Below, one piece after another: positions 7,269-15,782 of a stretch of DNA of 21,061 nt (position 1 is the first letter of the stretch; every line of letters starts with the position of its first letter). Position numbers and translations under genes: made by a program. The notes beneath the pieces were generated by a model. The model ran no database searches and was not told the DNA's origin. It was given only the letters and a program-made list of their open reading frames with translations. Source of the stretch: Oceanospirillaceae bacterium UBA7410 (GTDB lineage Bacteria > Pseudomonadota > Gammaproteobacteria > Pseudomonadales > Balneatricaceae); assembly GCA_002470565.1 (NCBI GenBank), contig DKMQ01000026.1, positions 1-21,061 of the forward strand. The letters are read 5' to 3'.

Positions 7269-10058
7269 TTAGTGGGCTTGGTCCCAGTTTTCACCTATCC
7301 CGACATCAACAATGAGTGGCACTAAAAGTTGTGCGGCTCCCTCCATAGCTGATTTCACACCAACTACTAACGCATCAACTTGGCTTGCATCTACCTCAAA
7401 AATTAATTCATCGTGCACCTGCATAGTCATACGTGCATTAAGGCCACTATTGGCAAGCCACTCATCAACTTTGATCATCGCTCGCTTAATAATATCTGCT
7501 GCCGTACCCTGCATCGGTGCATTGATCGCTGTTCTTTCAGAAGCTTGCCGAGCAATGCCGTTACTGGCTTTTATGTCAGGCAGGTACAATCTACGGCCAT
7601 AAAGGGTTTCCACATAACCTTGTTGAGCAGCTGTTGCTTTGGTTTGGTCCATATACTCCTGTACCCCAGGATAACGAGAGAAGTAACGCCCAATATAATC
7701 TTGGCTCTGGGCACGACTAATACCTAGCTGCTTGGCTAAGCCAAAAGCAGACATGCCATAAATGAGGCCAAAATTAATGGCTTTAGCACTACGCCTTTGA
7801 TCACTGGTCACTTCTTCAACAGTGACACCAAACACTTCAGCTGCAGTAGCTTTATGCACATCTTGGCCAGCAGCAAAAGCTTTTAATAGGCCTTCATCTT
7901 TTGATAAGTGTGCCATAATGCGTAACTCTATCTGAGAGTAATCCGCTGCCACCATCACTTGGCCCTTAGGCACAATAAATGCCTGCCTAATTTGACGACC
8001 TTCGCTGCTGCGAATTGGGATATTTTGTAGGTTTGGATCACTAGATGACAATCTCCCTGTTGCAGCCACCGCTTGGTGGTATGAAGTATGTATACGCCCC
8101 GTAGAACGATTAATTTCCAACGGTAGCTTATCGGTATAGGTCGACTTTAGCTTGCTAAGACTACGATACTCTAACAATAACTTAGGTAGCTCATAATCTT
8201 GTGCAAGGTCTTGTAACACAGCCTCTGCTGTTGATGGCTTACCTTTAGGCGTTTTTTTAGTCACTGGAATGCCCAGTTTTTCATACAAAATAGCACCTAA
8301 CTGCTGGGTAGATGATAAGTTAAACACCTCACCTGCAAGCTCATAAGCTTCTCGTTCAAGCTCAACCAATCGCTTACCAATAACTTGGCTTTGCTCTCCT
8401 AGCACCTTAGCATCCACTAAAGCTCCTGTGCGCTCCATATGTGACAACACACTTACTAGTGGCTGTTCTATAGTGGCATAAACTTTTGCTAAAGTAGGCT
8501 CTAAAGCCAGGCATTGAGTAAAATGCTGCGCCAGCCTTAGAGTAATGTCGGCATCTTCAGCAGCATAGGGCCCAGCTTGCTCAATGTCGATTTGGTTAAA
8601 CGTAAGCTGTTTTGCACCCTTGCCCGCTATATCGGCATATTTAACGGTTTGATAATCTAGGTAATGTAACGCCAACGCATCCATGTTATGTCGACTGGCA
8701 GTAGAATTGAGCACATAGGATTGCACCATGCTATCAATAATCTGTGCCTGCCATGTGATGTCATAATTAGCTAATACATTAATGTCATATTTTAAATTTT
8801 GTCCACAAATCACTTGCCCAGAATCTTCTAACAAAGGCTTTATAGCGGCAATCAGTTCTGGCCTGCTAATTTGTTCTGGTGCACCTACATAGTCGTGTCC
8901 ACAAGGCACATAAATAGCTGTGCCCGCGTCGATGCATAGGGAAATGCCTACTAACTGGGCATCCATATAATTAAGGCTAGTTGTTTCCGTGTCAAAGGCA
9001 AACAGCGGCGCGTCTGTGCATGCTTTTAACCACGGCTCAAGCGCCGCCAAAGTGGAGACTGTGGTGTAATTTTTAGTGGTGACGGTAGCTGCAACAGGCT
9101 TATTGGGCGTAATCACTGCAGCCTTGGTAGAATCTGACACCTCTTGATTGCTGTGCCCTTGAGTCGCAGCCACAGGCAAGCTACCAGCGGTCACCCCTTG
9201 TTGAATTAACACACTAGCCCAAGATCTAAATTCTAGCTCTTCATACAAACCCAGTAGTGCCGCTTGATCTACTGGTTTAGGCGTCATTTGATCTAGCGTT
9301 TGTTCAAGCTCTACATCTAGCTTAATGGTAGTGAGCGCTTGAGAAAGAGGTAAAAATTCAAGCGCATTACGCAGCTTCTCGCCGATTTTACCACCAATGT
9401 CATGAGCATTTTCCATCAATACCTCTAACGTATCATAGGCTGCTAACCACTTAACTGCAGTCTTGGGCCCAGCTCCTGGGACGCCGGGTATGTTGTCAGC
9501 CGTGTCGCCTACAATAGCCAGATAGTCAATAATTTGATCAGGCCTTACGCCAAACTTACCCATCACCCCTTCTTCGTTAAGATAGGTATTAGTCATGGTG
9601 TTCACCAATCCAACATGGGGGCTAACTAACTGGGCCATATCCTTATCGCCAGTGGATATGAGCGTATCAATGCCCTGCGCAGTGGCTTGTGCTGCTAGAG
9701 TGCCGATCACATCGTCCGCTTCAACACCTGGAATCACTAGTAGAGGCAGCCCCATGGCCTTAATAATGTTGTGTATAGGCTCTATCTGTGGTCGCATATC
9801 ATCCGGCATTGGCGGCCTATTTGCCTTATATTCTGAATACATTTCATTTCGAAAAGTTGGCCCTTTGGCATCGAACACCACAACAATATTGGCATTGGCA
9901 TAATCTTTTGCCAGGCTACGCATCATATTCACTACGCCCTTAATGGCACCTGTAGGCATACCCTTACTGTTATTCAGTGGGGGCATAGCGTGATAAGCCC
10001 TAAACAAATAGGAGGAGCCGTCTACCAATACAACAGGCGTGGAAACTTTTGTAGTCAT
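7269..10058 (-). CDS. polA: DNA polymerase I
   Basis: DNA polymerase I removes RNA primers and fills gaps in replication and repair. From the ATG at 10058 the protein is 929 residues, almost identical in length to E. coli Pol I (928). The N-terminal 5'-3' exonuclease starts VVLVDGSSYLFRAYHA and contains the acidic clusters. The 3'-5' proofreading domain is intact, with FDTETTSL, NLKYDINVL and YAAEDAD. The polymerase domain has the palm motif ADYSQIELR, the O-helix region RRSAKAINFGLIYG and the second carboxylate HDELIFEV near the C-terminus. The frame extends upstream to 10109, but those residues do not fit the family. The Shine-Dalgarno sequence is weak (AGAAG). It diverges from thrB; the small DUF2782-type gene I recall between polA and thrB in Pseudomonas is absent. 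Confidence 0.97.
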   Translation of the reverse strand: MTTKVSTPVVLVDGSSYLFRAYHAMPPLNNSKGMPTGAIKGVVNMMRSLAKDYANANIVVVFDAKGPTFRNEMYSEYKANRPPMPDDMRPQIEPIHNIIKAMGLPLLVIPGVEADDVIGTLAAQATAQGIDTLISTGDKDMAQLVSPHVGLVNTMTNTYLNEEGVMGKFGVRPDQIIDYLAIVGDTADNIPGVPGAGPKTAVKWLAAYDTLEVLMENAHDIGGKIGEKLRNALEFLPLSQALTTIKLDVELEQTLDQMTPKPVDQAALLGLYEELEFRSWASVLIQQGVTAGSLPVAATQGHSNQEVSDSTKAAVITPNKPVAATVTTKNYTTVSTLAALEPWLKACTDAPLFAFDTETTSLNYMDAQLVGISLCIDAGTAIYVPCGHDYVGAPEQISRPELIAAIKPLLEDSGQVICGQNLKYDINVLANYDITWQAQIIDSMVQSYVLNSTASRHNMDALALHYLDYQTVKYADIAGKGAKQLTFNQIDIEQAGPYAAEDADITLRLAQHFTQCLALEPTLAKVYATIEQPLVSVLSHMERTGALVDAKVLGEQSQVIGKRLVELEREAYELAGEVFNLSSTQQLGAILYEKLGIPVTKKTPKGKPSTAEAVLQDLAQDYELPKLLLEYRSLSKLKSTYTDKLPLEINRSTGRIHTSYHQAVAATGRLSSSDPNLQNIPIRSSEGRQIRQAFIVPKGQVMVAADYSQIELRIMAHLSKDEGLLKAFAAGQDVHKATAAEVFGVTVEEVTSDQRRSAKAINFGLIYGMSAFGLAKQLGISRAQSQDYIGRYFSRYPGVQEYMDQTKATAAQQGYVETLYGRRLYLPDIKASNGIARQASERTAINAPMQGTAADIIKRAMIKVDEWLANSGLNARMTMQVHDELIFEVDASQVDALVVGVKSAMEGAAQLLVPLIVDVGIGENWDQAH

Positions 10059-10203
10059 GATGTCTTCTAAACCAATATTTGTGATTACTGATGATGTAAA
10101 GAATACCATAATGGGGGCCGCTAAACTTGAATTGAAACGTCTTGCAGCGTACTATTTGCAGCCAAATTATTGATCTCAATTAGCTTTATAAAGTAACCAC
10201 CTT

Positions 10204-11190
10204 ATGGCCGTATACACCCACCTTAGTAATGCCCAAATTAGCGCTTATCTAGCCCCGTTTAACGTAGGGGCTTTGGTGGATTTTAAGGGCATCAGTGGCG
10301 GTATAGAAAATACCAATTATTTTGTCACTACAAAAGTAACAGGGCAGCCACAACAAGACTTTGTACTGACTCTTTTTGAAGATCTAAGCTATGATGATAT
10401 TCCGTATTTCGTTGATTTAACTGATCATTTGGTTGCCAACGACGTCACTGTGCCGGCTGCTCTTAGAGATAAAAATGGTACTGCTTTAACCTTATTAGCA
10501 GGCAAACCTGCAGTTTTATTTCCTCGTTTTGCAGGCGACCATCTAGCGCGCTCAGAGATTGGGGTAAGTGAGTGTGCCATTATGGGCAAAGAACTAGCGC
10601 GTTTGCACTTAGCTGGCCAAAAGTTCGCCACAACCCGCCATAGCCATCGTGGCCAAGCGTGGTGGAGTGAGCTGGGGCCTCGCGCTGCAAAGTGCATTGA
10701 TGGAGAAGGTGCTACTATGCTGATGATGGCGATTGGGCAATACGAAGCAATGCAGTCCCAGCAGCCAGATTTACCTAAAGGGGTAGTGCATGGCGATTTA
10801 TTCCACGATAACGCACTCTTTAACCAAGGCCAGTTAAGCGCCACAATAGATCTTTACAATGCCAGCAATGACTACTTATTATTTGATGTGGCCATCACTG
10901 TAAATGATTGGTGCATTGCTGCTGATGGCAGTATTGAGCCTGATCTTTACAACGCCTTTTTAGAAGCGTATGCATCGATACGCACCTTTAATGAGGCAGA
11001 ACACCGTTACTGGAATGCTATGCTAGTTGCTGCCGCTATGCGGTTTTGGTTGTCTCGCCTAGAAACCTTCCATGGCTTAGACGCACATCAACGCGAAGAA
11101 GGCGTTACCGTGTTAAAAGATCCTGATGTATTTAGAGATATTTTAAGTCATCGTATGCAACAATTTCAGCTCTTGCCCTCACTACCTTAG
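10204..11190 (+). CDS. thrB: Homoserine kinase, aminoglycoside-phosphotransferase-like type
   Basis: This ThrB phosphorylates homoserine for threonine synthesis. It belongs to the protein-kinase-like (APH) type found in Pseudomonas, not the GHMP-type ThrB of E. coli. The 328-residue protein begins AVYTHLSNAQISAYLAPF and has the glycine-rich ISGGIENTNYF segment (30-40), the catalytic HGDLFHDN (196-203) and the metal-binding Asp in IDLYNAS (216). No clear Shine-Dalgarno sequence precedes the ATG. It is convergent with znuA, with only 23 bases between the stops and no terminator. The 94-base gap to polA must hold both divergent promoters; a possible -35/-10 for polA is TTGAGA-17-AATAGT, which is weak. 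Confidence 0.93.
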   Translation: MAVYTHLSNAQISAYLAPFNVGALVDFKGISGGIENTNYFVTTKVTGQPQQDFVLTLFEDLSYDDIPYFVDLTDHLVANDVTVPAALRDKNGTALTLLAGKPAVLFPRFAGDHLARSEIGVSECAIMGKELARLHLAGQKFATTRHSHRGQAWWSELGPRAAKCIDGEGATMLMMAIGQYEAMQSQQPDLPKGVVHGDLFHDNALFNQGQLSATIDLYNASNDYLLFDVAITVNDWCIAADGSIEPDLYNAFLEAYASIRTFNEAEHRYWNAMLVAAAMRFWLSRLETFHGLDAHQREEGVTVLKDPDVFRDILSHRMQQFQLLPSLP

Positions 11191-11213
11191 TGCCTTTGTG
11201 TTAACTGAGTATC

Positions 11214-12035
11214 CTATAACTCTATGACACGGCCGCAATCTAACATTGCCTGCCCAAGCTTAGCGATATAACTGGTAAGTGAAGTTGAATTGCGGGCTAA
11301 AATATCAATTTGAATTCGCTCTACCTCTGGCCCTATCACCGCATTGATAAGTTTAGGCTTAGTCTCATGGTCTGTTAAAATACAGGCTACTTTTTGCTCT
11401 TTGGCAAGCTTCGCAATAGCAGCCAACTCTTTAGCACCTGGGGGCTGATCGTCTGAGTTAGTGAAACTAGCTAAGTGTTCAAGCCCAAAGTATGACTCGA
11501 AGCCATCGATACCATCGTGATACACCAAATAGCCCTGCTTATTTTTTAATAACTGCGATTGATGGCTTTGGATCTGTGTTTTTAAGGCATCCATTTGCTG
11601 CTGCCATGCTGCACTGTCCCATGCTATGCCCATATGCTGGCTCAACGCCAACATACCTTTCAGTAAATATTCTGGATTTGTCCATGGGTGCCGCCCATAG
11701 CCTAATGGCAAGCCTTCGTGGTTGATAATAAATTGTTTGTGACTGGGGATACGAGACATTACTTTGGCAAGATAAGGTTCAAGCTCAGGCCCAAGCCAAA
11801 TTACTAGCTGGGCTTTTTGGATTCGCATGATGTGACTAGGTTTTAGGCTAAAATCATGAGGCGAAGCATTAGCAGGCACAAGGGGTAATAGAGTCTCTTT
11901 GGTAATCTCTTTTATGACAAGTGAAAGCGCTTGTGTGCTGGGCAGTATAGCTGTCGATGCTGACGTTATAGTACCCAGGCACGAACATGCAACAAACACG
12001 ACCGTTTGTATAAGCACGCGAAAAGAAAAAACCAT
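11214..12035 (-). CDS. znuA: Zinc ABC transporter, periplasmic zinc-binding protein ZnuA
   Basis: ZnuA captures zinc in the periplasm and delivers it to the ZnuBC importer. The 273-residue protein has an N-terminal signal (about 1-26) and the cluster A-I binding fold. The three zinc histidines line up with E. coli ZnuA: SPHD (His60), RHPWTNPE (His116) and VYHDGIDGFESYFGL (His173). The His/Asp-rich loop that in E. coli lies just before the second ligand is missing; only about a dozen ordinary residues remain, which explains the short length. AAGGCG lies eight bases before the ATG. It diverges from zur, with a Zur-type operator between them. Two cysteines in the signal (17, 19) suggest a lipoprotein option, but the lipobox is poor. 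Confidence 0.93.
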   Translation of the reverse strand: MVFSFRVLIQTVVFVACSCLGTITSASTAILPSTQALSLVIKEITKETLLPLVPANASPHDFSLKPSHIMRIQKAQLVIWLGPELEPYLAKVMSRIPSHKQFIINHEGLPLGYGRHPWTNPEYLLKGMLALSQHMGIAWDSAAWQQQMDALKTQIQSHQSQLLKNKQGYLVYHDGIDGFESYFGLEHLASFTNSDDQPPGAKELAAIAKLAKEQKVACILTDHETKPKLINAVIGPEVERIQIDILARNSTSLTSYIAKLGQAMLDCGRVIEL

Positions 12036-12076
12036 ATCAGTCGCCTTTTTTAATTGAGTATTAGGAATTTTTAGGG

Positions 12077-12105
12077 ATGTTATGTTATATTATAACAACT
12101 GTCAA
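12077..12105 (-). promoter_or_regulatory. znuA promoter with Zur box in the spacer
   Basis: Minus-strand perfect TTGACA (12105-12100) and TAACAT (12082-12077) are 17 bases apart. The 15-base Zur palindrome fills nearly the whole spacer, so bound Zur would directly block RNA polymerase. Transcription would start near 12070, about 35 bases before the znuA ATG. Confidence 0.65.
12083..12097. promoter_or_regulatory. Zur box (zinc uptake regulator operator)
   Basis: A perfect 15-base palindrome TGTTATATTATAACA centred on 12090 lies in the 87-base gap between znuA and zur. It matches the core of the gammaproteobacterial Zur box (TGTTATA-N-TATAACA). It should allow zinc-loaded Zur to repress both directions. 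Confidence 0.9.
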
Positions 12106-12122
12106 CTTGCTCGGAACAATAC

Positions 12123-12620
12123 ATGCAAGCTACCGCATTTTCACCCCACGACCATAGTCACTGCATAAGCAGCGCCATAGATCATGCTCAAAACCTATGC
12201 ACTGAGCGTGGCGTAAGGCTCACGCCTGTGCGCCAACGAGTACTTGAGTTGGTATGGCGCAGCCATCAGCCCATTGGAGCCTATGAATTACTGGCAGCAT
12301 TAGCAAAAGAAGGTTTCAATTCGGCACCACCTACAGTTTATCGCGCTCTTGAGTTTTTAGGTGAGCAAGGCTTACTACATAAATTAGATAGTCTTAACGC
12401 CTACGTAGGTTGTTGTAATCCAGATACACCACATCAAGGGCACTTTCTATTATGTGAGGCTTGCAATAAAGCTCAAGAACTAGAAAGCCAATACATTAAT
12501 TTAGCTTTAAAACTCAGTGCTGATCAGCATGGTTTTGAAATACAGCGCCATACTATCGAGATCATAGGTACCTGTAAAGAGTGCTTGGAAAAACCTAATC
12601 TGTTGGAGCCCACCCTATGA
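12123..12620 (+). CDS. zur: Zinc uptake regulator Zur (Fur family)
   Basis: Zur is a Fur-family repressor that binds its operator when loaded with zinc. The 165-residue protein has the winged helix with RLTPVRQRVLELVW and PTVYRALEFLGEQGLL (about 32-85), and the two CxxC pairs of the structural zinc site, CEAC (111-114) and CKEC (151-154). The N-terminus has an extra His/Cys-rich stretch, SPHDHSHC (7-14), that could hold metal. It is divergent from znuA and leads zur-znuC-znuB; its stop overlaps the znuC start. The Zur palindrome about 26 bases upstream implies autoregulation. The placement next to znuABC separates it from Fur or PerR. Confidence 0.95.
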   Translation: MQATAFSPHDHSHCISSAIDHAQNLCTERGVRLTPVRQRVLELVWRSHQPIGAYELLAALAKEGFNSAPPTVYRALEFLGEQGLLHKLDSLNAYVGCCNPDTPHQGHFLLCEACNKAQELESQYINLALKLSADQHGFEIQRHTIEIIGTCKECLEKPNLLEPTL

Positions 12621-13396
12621 ATGAGGTGTTACTTAGCGCCAAAGGCTTAGGAGTAAAGCGTAGCAATAGATGGCTTATTAAAGATGTGGATATCTCTCTA
12701 GAGGCAGGCCAAATCACTACTGTGATTGGCCCTAACGGCGCAGGTAAATCAACCCTAGTGCGCAGTTTACTGAGCTTAATAAAACCTAGTTGCGGCAATA
12801 TCGAAGCTGTAAAAGGCTTGCGTATAGGCTATATGCCTCAAAAATTAAAATTAGAAGATACCCTGCCTCTCACAGTAGCAAGATTTTTAGATTTGGGCCG
12901 TCATAAAATGCACCAGCTTACCCCTGAGCTGTGGCACACTTTGTTGCATGAATGTCGCGCCGAAAAGCTTCTTGATAGGCCCATGCAACAGCTTTCTGGT
13001 GGAGAAACGCAACGTGTATTACTCCTAAGAGCTGTGCTTAGAAAGCCCCATTTATTGGTATTAGACGAACCCGTTCAGGGTGTCGATGTAACCGGCCAAG
13101 TGTCTTTATATAACCTTATTGGTCAGGTGAGAAACATTTTGGGCTGCGGCATCCTTATGGTTTCCCACGACTTGCACCTCGTCATGGCAGCTACAGATCA
13201 GGTGATTTGTCTAAACCAGCATATTTGTTGCTCTGGGCATCCTGAGCAAGTAAGCCAGGATCCAGCTTTCACAGATTTGTTTGGTCATCAAGGCGCTAGT
13301 AATTTAGCCTTATATAACCACCAGCATAACCACCATCACACTAGTCATGGCGAGATCATTGCGGGCGAGCATCACAAGGATTGTAATCATGGCTGA
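12617..13396 (+). CDS. znuC: Zinc ABC transporter, ATP-binding protein ZnuC
   Basis: ZnuC is the ATPase that powers zinc import through ZnuB. The 259-residue protein has Walker A GPNGAGKST (38-46), the Q-loop YMPQK (72-76), signature LSGGE (126-130), Walker B LLVLDEP (146-152) and the switch His in SHDLH (184). After about residue 230 comes a histidine-rich tail, roughly a dozen His in the last 28 residues, typical of many ZnuC proteins and likely a cytoplasmic zinc-binding or sensing segment. GGAG lies eight bases before the ATG. It overlaps zur by four bases and znuB by eight, a tightly coupled operon. Confidence 0.96.
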   Translation: MNEVLLSAKGLGVKRSNRWLIKDVDISLEAGQITTVIGPNGAGKSTLVRSLLSLIKPSCGNIEAVKGLRIGYMPQKLKLEDTLPLTVARFLDLGRHKMHQLTPELWHTLLHECRAEKLLDRPMQQLSGGETQRVLLLRAVLRKPHLLVLDEPVQGVDVTGQVSLYNLIGQVRNILGCGILMVSHDLHLVMAATDQVICLNQHICCSGHPEQVSQDPAFTDLFGHQGASNLALYNHQHNHHHTSHGEIIAGEHHKDCNHG

Positions 13397-14183
13397 TTTT
13401 TTATTATGGGCTTGGCTTGGGGGTTTAATGATTGCTGCAATCTCGGGCCCTTTAGGCTCTTTTATGGTGTGGCGAAGAATGGCCTATTTTGGAGACACCC
13501 TCGCCCATGCCGCTCTTTTGGGTGTTGCTTTAGGGCTTTTGCTGCACATAAGTATTAGCTTGGCAGTGATTTTGGTGTGTTTGTTATTGGCCCTATTATT
13601 GAGCACTTTAATGCACAGACGCATTATTGCAACAGACACTTTGCTGGGAATTTTATCCCACGCAAGTTTATCGCTTGGTTTGGTGAGCCTTAGTATTTTC
13701 GATCATGAACCCATTGATTTGATGGGGTTCTTATTTGGAGACTTACTCGCAATAGGACAGCAAGATCTTATGTGGATCGCTTTAGCTTGCTGCGTGGTAA
13801 TGATTATACTTATATGGATATGGAAGCCCTTATTGTCTATTACGGTCAACGAAGAGTTAGCTCAGGTTGAAGGTATTAATGTAGCGTGGATGCGCACTTT
13901 GTTGATGCTGATGGTTGCGGTGGTGATAGCCGTAGCGATGAAAGTAGTGGGAGTTTTATTAATTACCTCACTATTAATTATACCTGCTGCTGCTGCACGT
14001 CGATTATCCAATTCACCAGAAACAATGGCCATGCTTGCAAGTTTACTGGGCATGTTATCAGTCACTGGCGGCCTGGCTTTATCCTGGTTTTACGATACAC
14101 CTGCCGGCCCTTCTGTGGTGTTGATTGCCAGCGCTTTATTCTTTTTGTTGTTTAGTTTTCCACGCTCATTGCGAGCCTTTTGA
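13389..14183 (+). CDS. znuB: Zinc ABC transporter, membrane permease ZnuB
   Basis: ZnuB is the channel-forming inner-membrane subunit. From the ATG at 13389 it has 264 residues, matching E. coli ZnuB (261), and begins MADFLLWAWLGGLM. AAGGAT lies eight bases upstream, within the end of znuC; a longer frame from 13347 would only add residues encoded inside znuC. The protein is almost entirely hydrophobic with about seven or eight membrane segments. Family motifs visible include GPLGSFMVWRRMAYFGDTLAHAALLG and, near the coupling region, VNEELAQVEGIN, then KVVGVLLITSLLIIPAAAAR. Confidence 0.95.
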   Translation: MADFLLWAWLGGLMIAAISGPLGSFMVWRRMAYFGDTLAHAALLGVALGLLLHISISLAVILVCLLLALLLSTLMHRRIIATDTLLGILSHASLSLGLVSLSIFDHEPIDLMGFLFGDLLAIGQQDLMWIALACCVVMIILIWIWKPLLSITVNEELAQVEGINVAWMRTLLMLMVAVVIAVAMKVVGVLLITSLLIIPAAAARRLSNSPETMAMLASLLGMLSVTGGLALSWFYDTPAGPSVVLIASALFFLLFSFPRSLRAF

Positions 14184-14184
14184 A

Positions 14185-15534
14185 ATGATTTCAAAAGGCC
14201 AAATTAGGTACGCGCCACAAGCTAAACATATGCGCCAGCTTTGGCTACTTGCTTGGCCGTTAATCATATCTAACATCAGTGTGCCCTTACTAGGCTTGGT
14301 AGATGCTGCTGTGATGGGGCATTTAGATCACGCTAGCTATTTAGGCGCAGTGGCCTTGGGTGCTACGTTGTTATCTTTTATTTATTGGGCTTTTGGCTTC
14401 TTGCGTATGGGTACAGTAGGCCTTACTGCACAAGCCCACGGTGCTGGTGATCATCAGCGTTTAATGCAGCTATTGCTTATGCCCGGGTTACTTGCTTTAG
14501 TCATTGGCTTAGGTATTGTGGCGCTGCAAAGCTGGCTTATTCCTTTGGGTGTGTCACTTATGGGCGCAAGCTTACAAGTGTCTATTTTGGCTGAAGAATA
14601 CCTTACCATACGCATTTATAGTGCCCCTGCCGTTCTCATCACATACGTCTGCTTAGGTTGGTTGCTGGGTCGTCAAGATAGTCGAAGTCCTTTAATTTTA
14701 TTGGTAGTAACCAACGTAACTAATATCGGTTTTAACCTGTTGTTTGTAGTTGGTTTTGATATGACTAGCGATGGCGTAGCTTGGGGCAGTTTTTTAGCTG
14801 ATTATTGCGGTTTAGCATTAGCACTGGTATTGGTGTGGCGTCGCCTGATTCGTTTTGATCAAACCATTCATCTAGAATGGCATCTTTTTTCATCTCTAGC
14901 TGGGCAGCTAATCCGCCTCAACAGCTATTTATTTGTGCGCACGCTAATGCTTCTGTTCGCGTTTGCCTTTATCACTTCACAAAGCGCTCGTATGGGCGAT
15001 GATGTGTTAGCGGCGAACACGTTACTATTACAATACGTTGCCTTGCTTGCTTACGCTTTGGATGGTTTTGCTTTTGCTATTGAAGCTGCCTGTGGGGAAG
15101 CTGTGGGGGCCAAAAAGAGACGGCGGTTTTATCAGCTTTGTAATGCTGCAGCGATTTATTCGATCTTTGTTGCCATCGCTGCAACGGTGGGATTTTGGTT
15201 ATTTAGTCATGCCTTTATTAACATGCTCACCACCATCGAAAGTGTGCGAACAATAGCCACCAACAATGCCTTTTGGGTGATGTGGGTGCCAATAATTAGT
15301 GTATGGAGCTATTTATTTGATGGCATTTTTGTAGGCACCACCCAAGTTCAAGCCATGTTTTACTCAGTGCTAGCAAGCCTATGCACTCTTTTACCCCTTT
15401 GGCATCTGCTGGAGCCGTGGGGGAACCAAGGTTTGTGGTGGGCGTTTTTAGGTTTTTGTGGCGTTAGGGCGATAGTAGCCTTAGCGGGTTACCTTTGGCT
15501 AAGCCATAAACAGAGCTGGTTTATCGCCCACTAA
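14185..15534 (+). CDS. dinF: MATE-family efflux transporter, DinF subfamily
   Basis: MATE transporters export cationic compounds using Na+ or H+ gradients; DinF members are linked to oxidant and bile-salt tolerance in E. coli. From the ATG at 14185 the protein has 449 residues and about 12 membrane helices. The first-repeat block GLVDAAVMGHL followed by GFLRMGTVGLTAQAHG (about 35-90) is a DinF-subfamily signature. There is no Shine-Dalgarno sequence before 14185, and the znuB stop lies one base upstream, so translation is probably by reinitiation. The frame extends back to 14125 inside znuB and an ATG at 14230 is another option. It ends eight bases from the convergent yheV. Substrate unknown; placement suggests Zur-linked expression. 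Confidence 0.85.
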   Translation: MISKGQIRYAPQAKHMRQLWLLAWPLIISNISVPLLGLVDAAVMGHLDHASYLGAVALGATLLSFIYWAFGFLRMGTVGLTAQAHGAGDHQRLMQLLLMPGLLALVIGLGIVALQSWLIPLGVSLMGASLQVSILAEEYLTIRIYSAPAVLITYVCLGWLLGRQDSRSPLILLVVTNVTNIGFNLLFVVGFDMTSDGVAWGSFLADYCGLALALVLVWRRLIRFDQTIHLEWHLFSSLAGQLIRLNSYLFVRTLMLLFAFAFITSQSARMGDDVLAANTLLLQYVALLAYALDGFAFAIEAACGEAVGAKKRRRFYQLCNAAAIYSIFVAIAATVGFWLFSHAFINMLTTIESVRTIATNNAFWVMWVPIISVWSYLFDGIFVGTTQVQAMFYSVLASLCTLLPLWHLLEPWGNQGLWWAFLGFCGVRAIVALAGYLWLSHKQSWFIAH

Positions 15535-15542
15535 CACAATCG

Positions 15543-15782
15543 TTAAAGCAGTTTAAGAATTTGTGGCTCAACTTCTTGCACAGCGCTAGTACTTTTTTCG
15601 CTAACCCTAGTGCTCATTTCTTGACGTGTTGCAGCGCTTTGGCCAATACGTTCTTCATGGCCACAGGTAACACAGTCTCTGAGCTGCTCATCTATGTCAC
15701 CTTCTTCAGGGATATAAATACGCACACTATCTTGTGCACCACACTTAGGGCACACAATGCCTGCAATAAATCTAACTTTCAT
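15543..15782 (-). CDS. yheV: YheV-family putative zinc-ribbon protein
   Basis: A 79-residue protein starting MKVRFIAGIVCPKCGAQDSV, with two CxxC pairs at Cys11/Cys14 and Cys37/Cys40 (CVTCGHEE) that form a probable zinc ribbon, and a polar, probably disordered C-terminus. It matches the YheV (DUF2387) family, whose function is unknown. It overlaps the end of prlC by 11 bases and has GGGAG six bases before its ATG, so it is co-translated with prlC; the prlC-yheV pairing also occurs in E. coli and Pseudomonas. A nucleic-acid or partner-binding role is possible from the fold, but I see no direct evidence. Confidence 0.88.
   Translation of the reverse strand: MKVRFIAGIVCPKCGAQDSVRIYIPEEGDIDEQLRDCVTCGHEERIGQSAATRQEMSTRVSEKSTSAVQEVEPQILKLL

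Noticed and set aside
7413..7727. 104-residue frame antisense to the end of polA
   Set aside because: It is a shadow of conserved polymerase sequence, with no promoter or family features.
10110..10203. Possible small DUF2782-type gene between polA and thrB
   Set aside because: The gap is only 94 bases and has no open frame with a start and ribosome binding site.
10425..10844. 139-residue open frame antisense to thrB
   Set aside because: It lies wholly inside a well supported gene, has no ribosome binding site, and its composition is that expected from reading thrB backwards.
13886..14155. 89-residue frame in a second frame inside znuB
   Set aside because: It is out of frame with a conserved permease, has no Shine-Dalgarno sequence and no recognisable domain.
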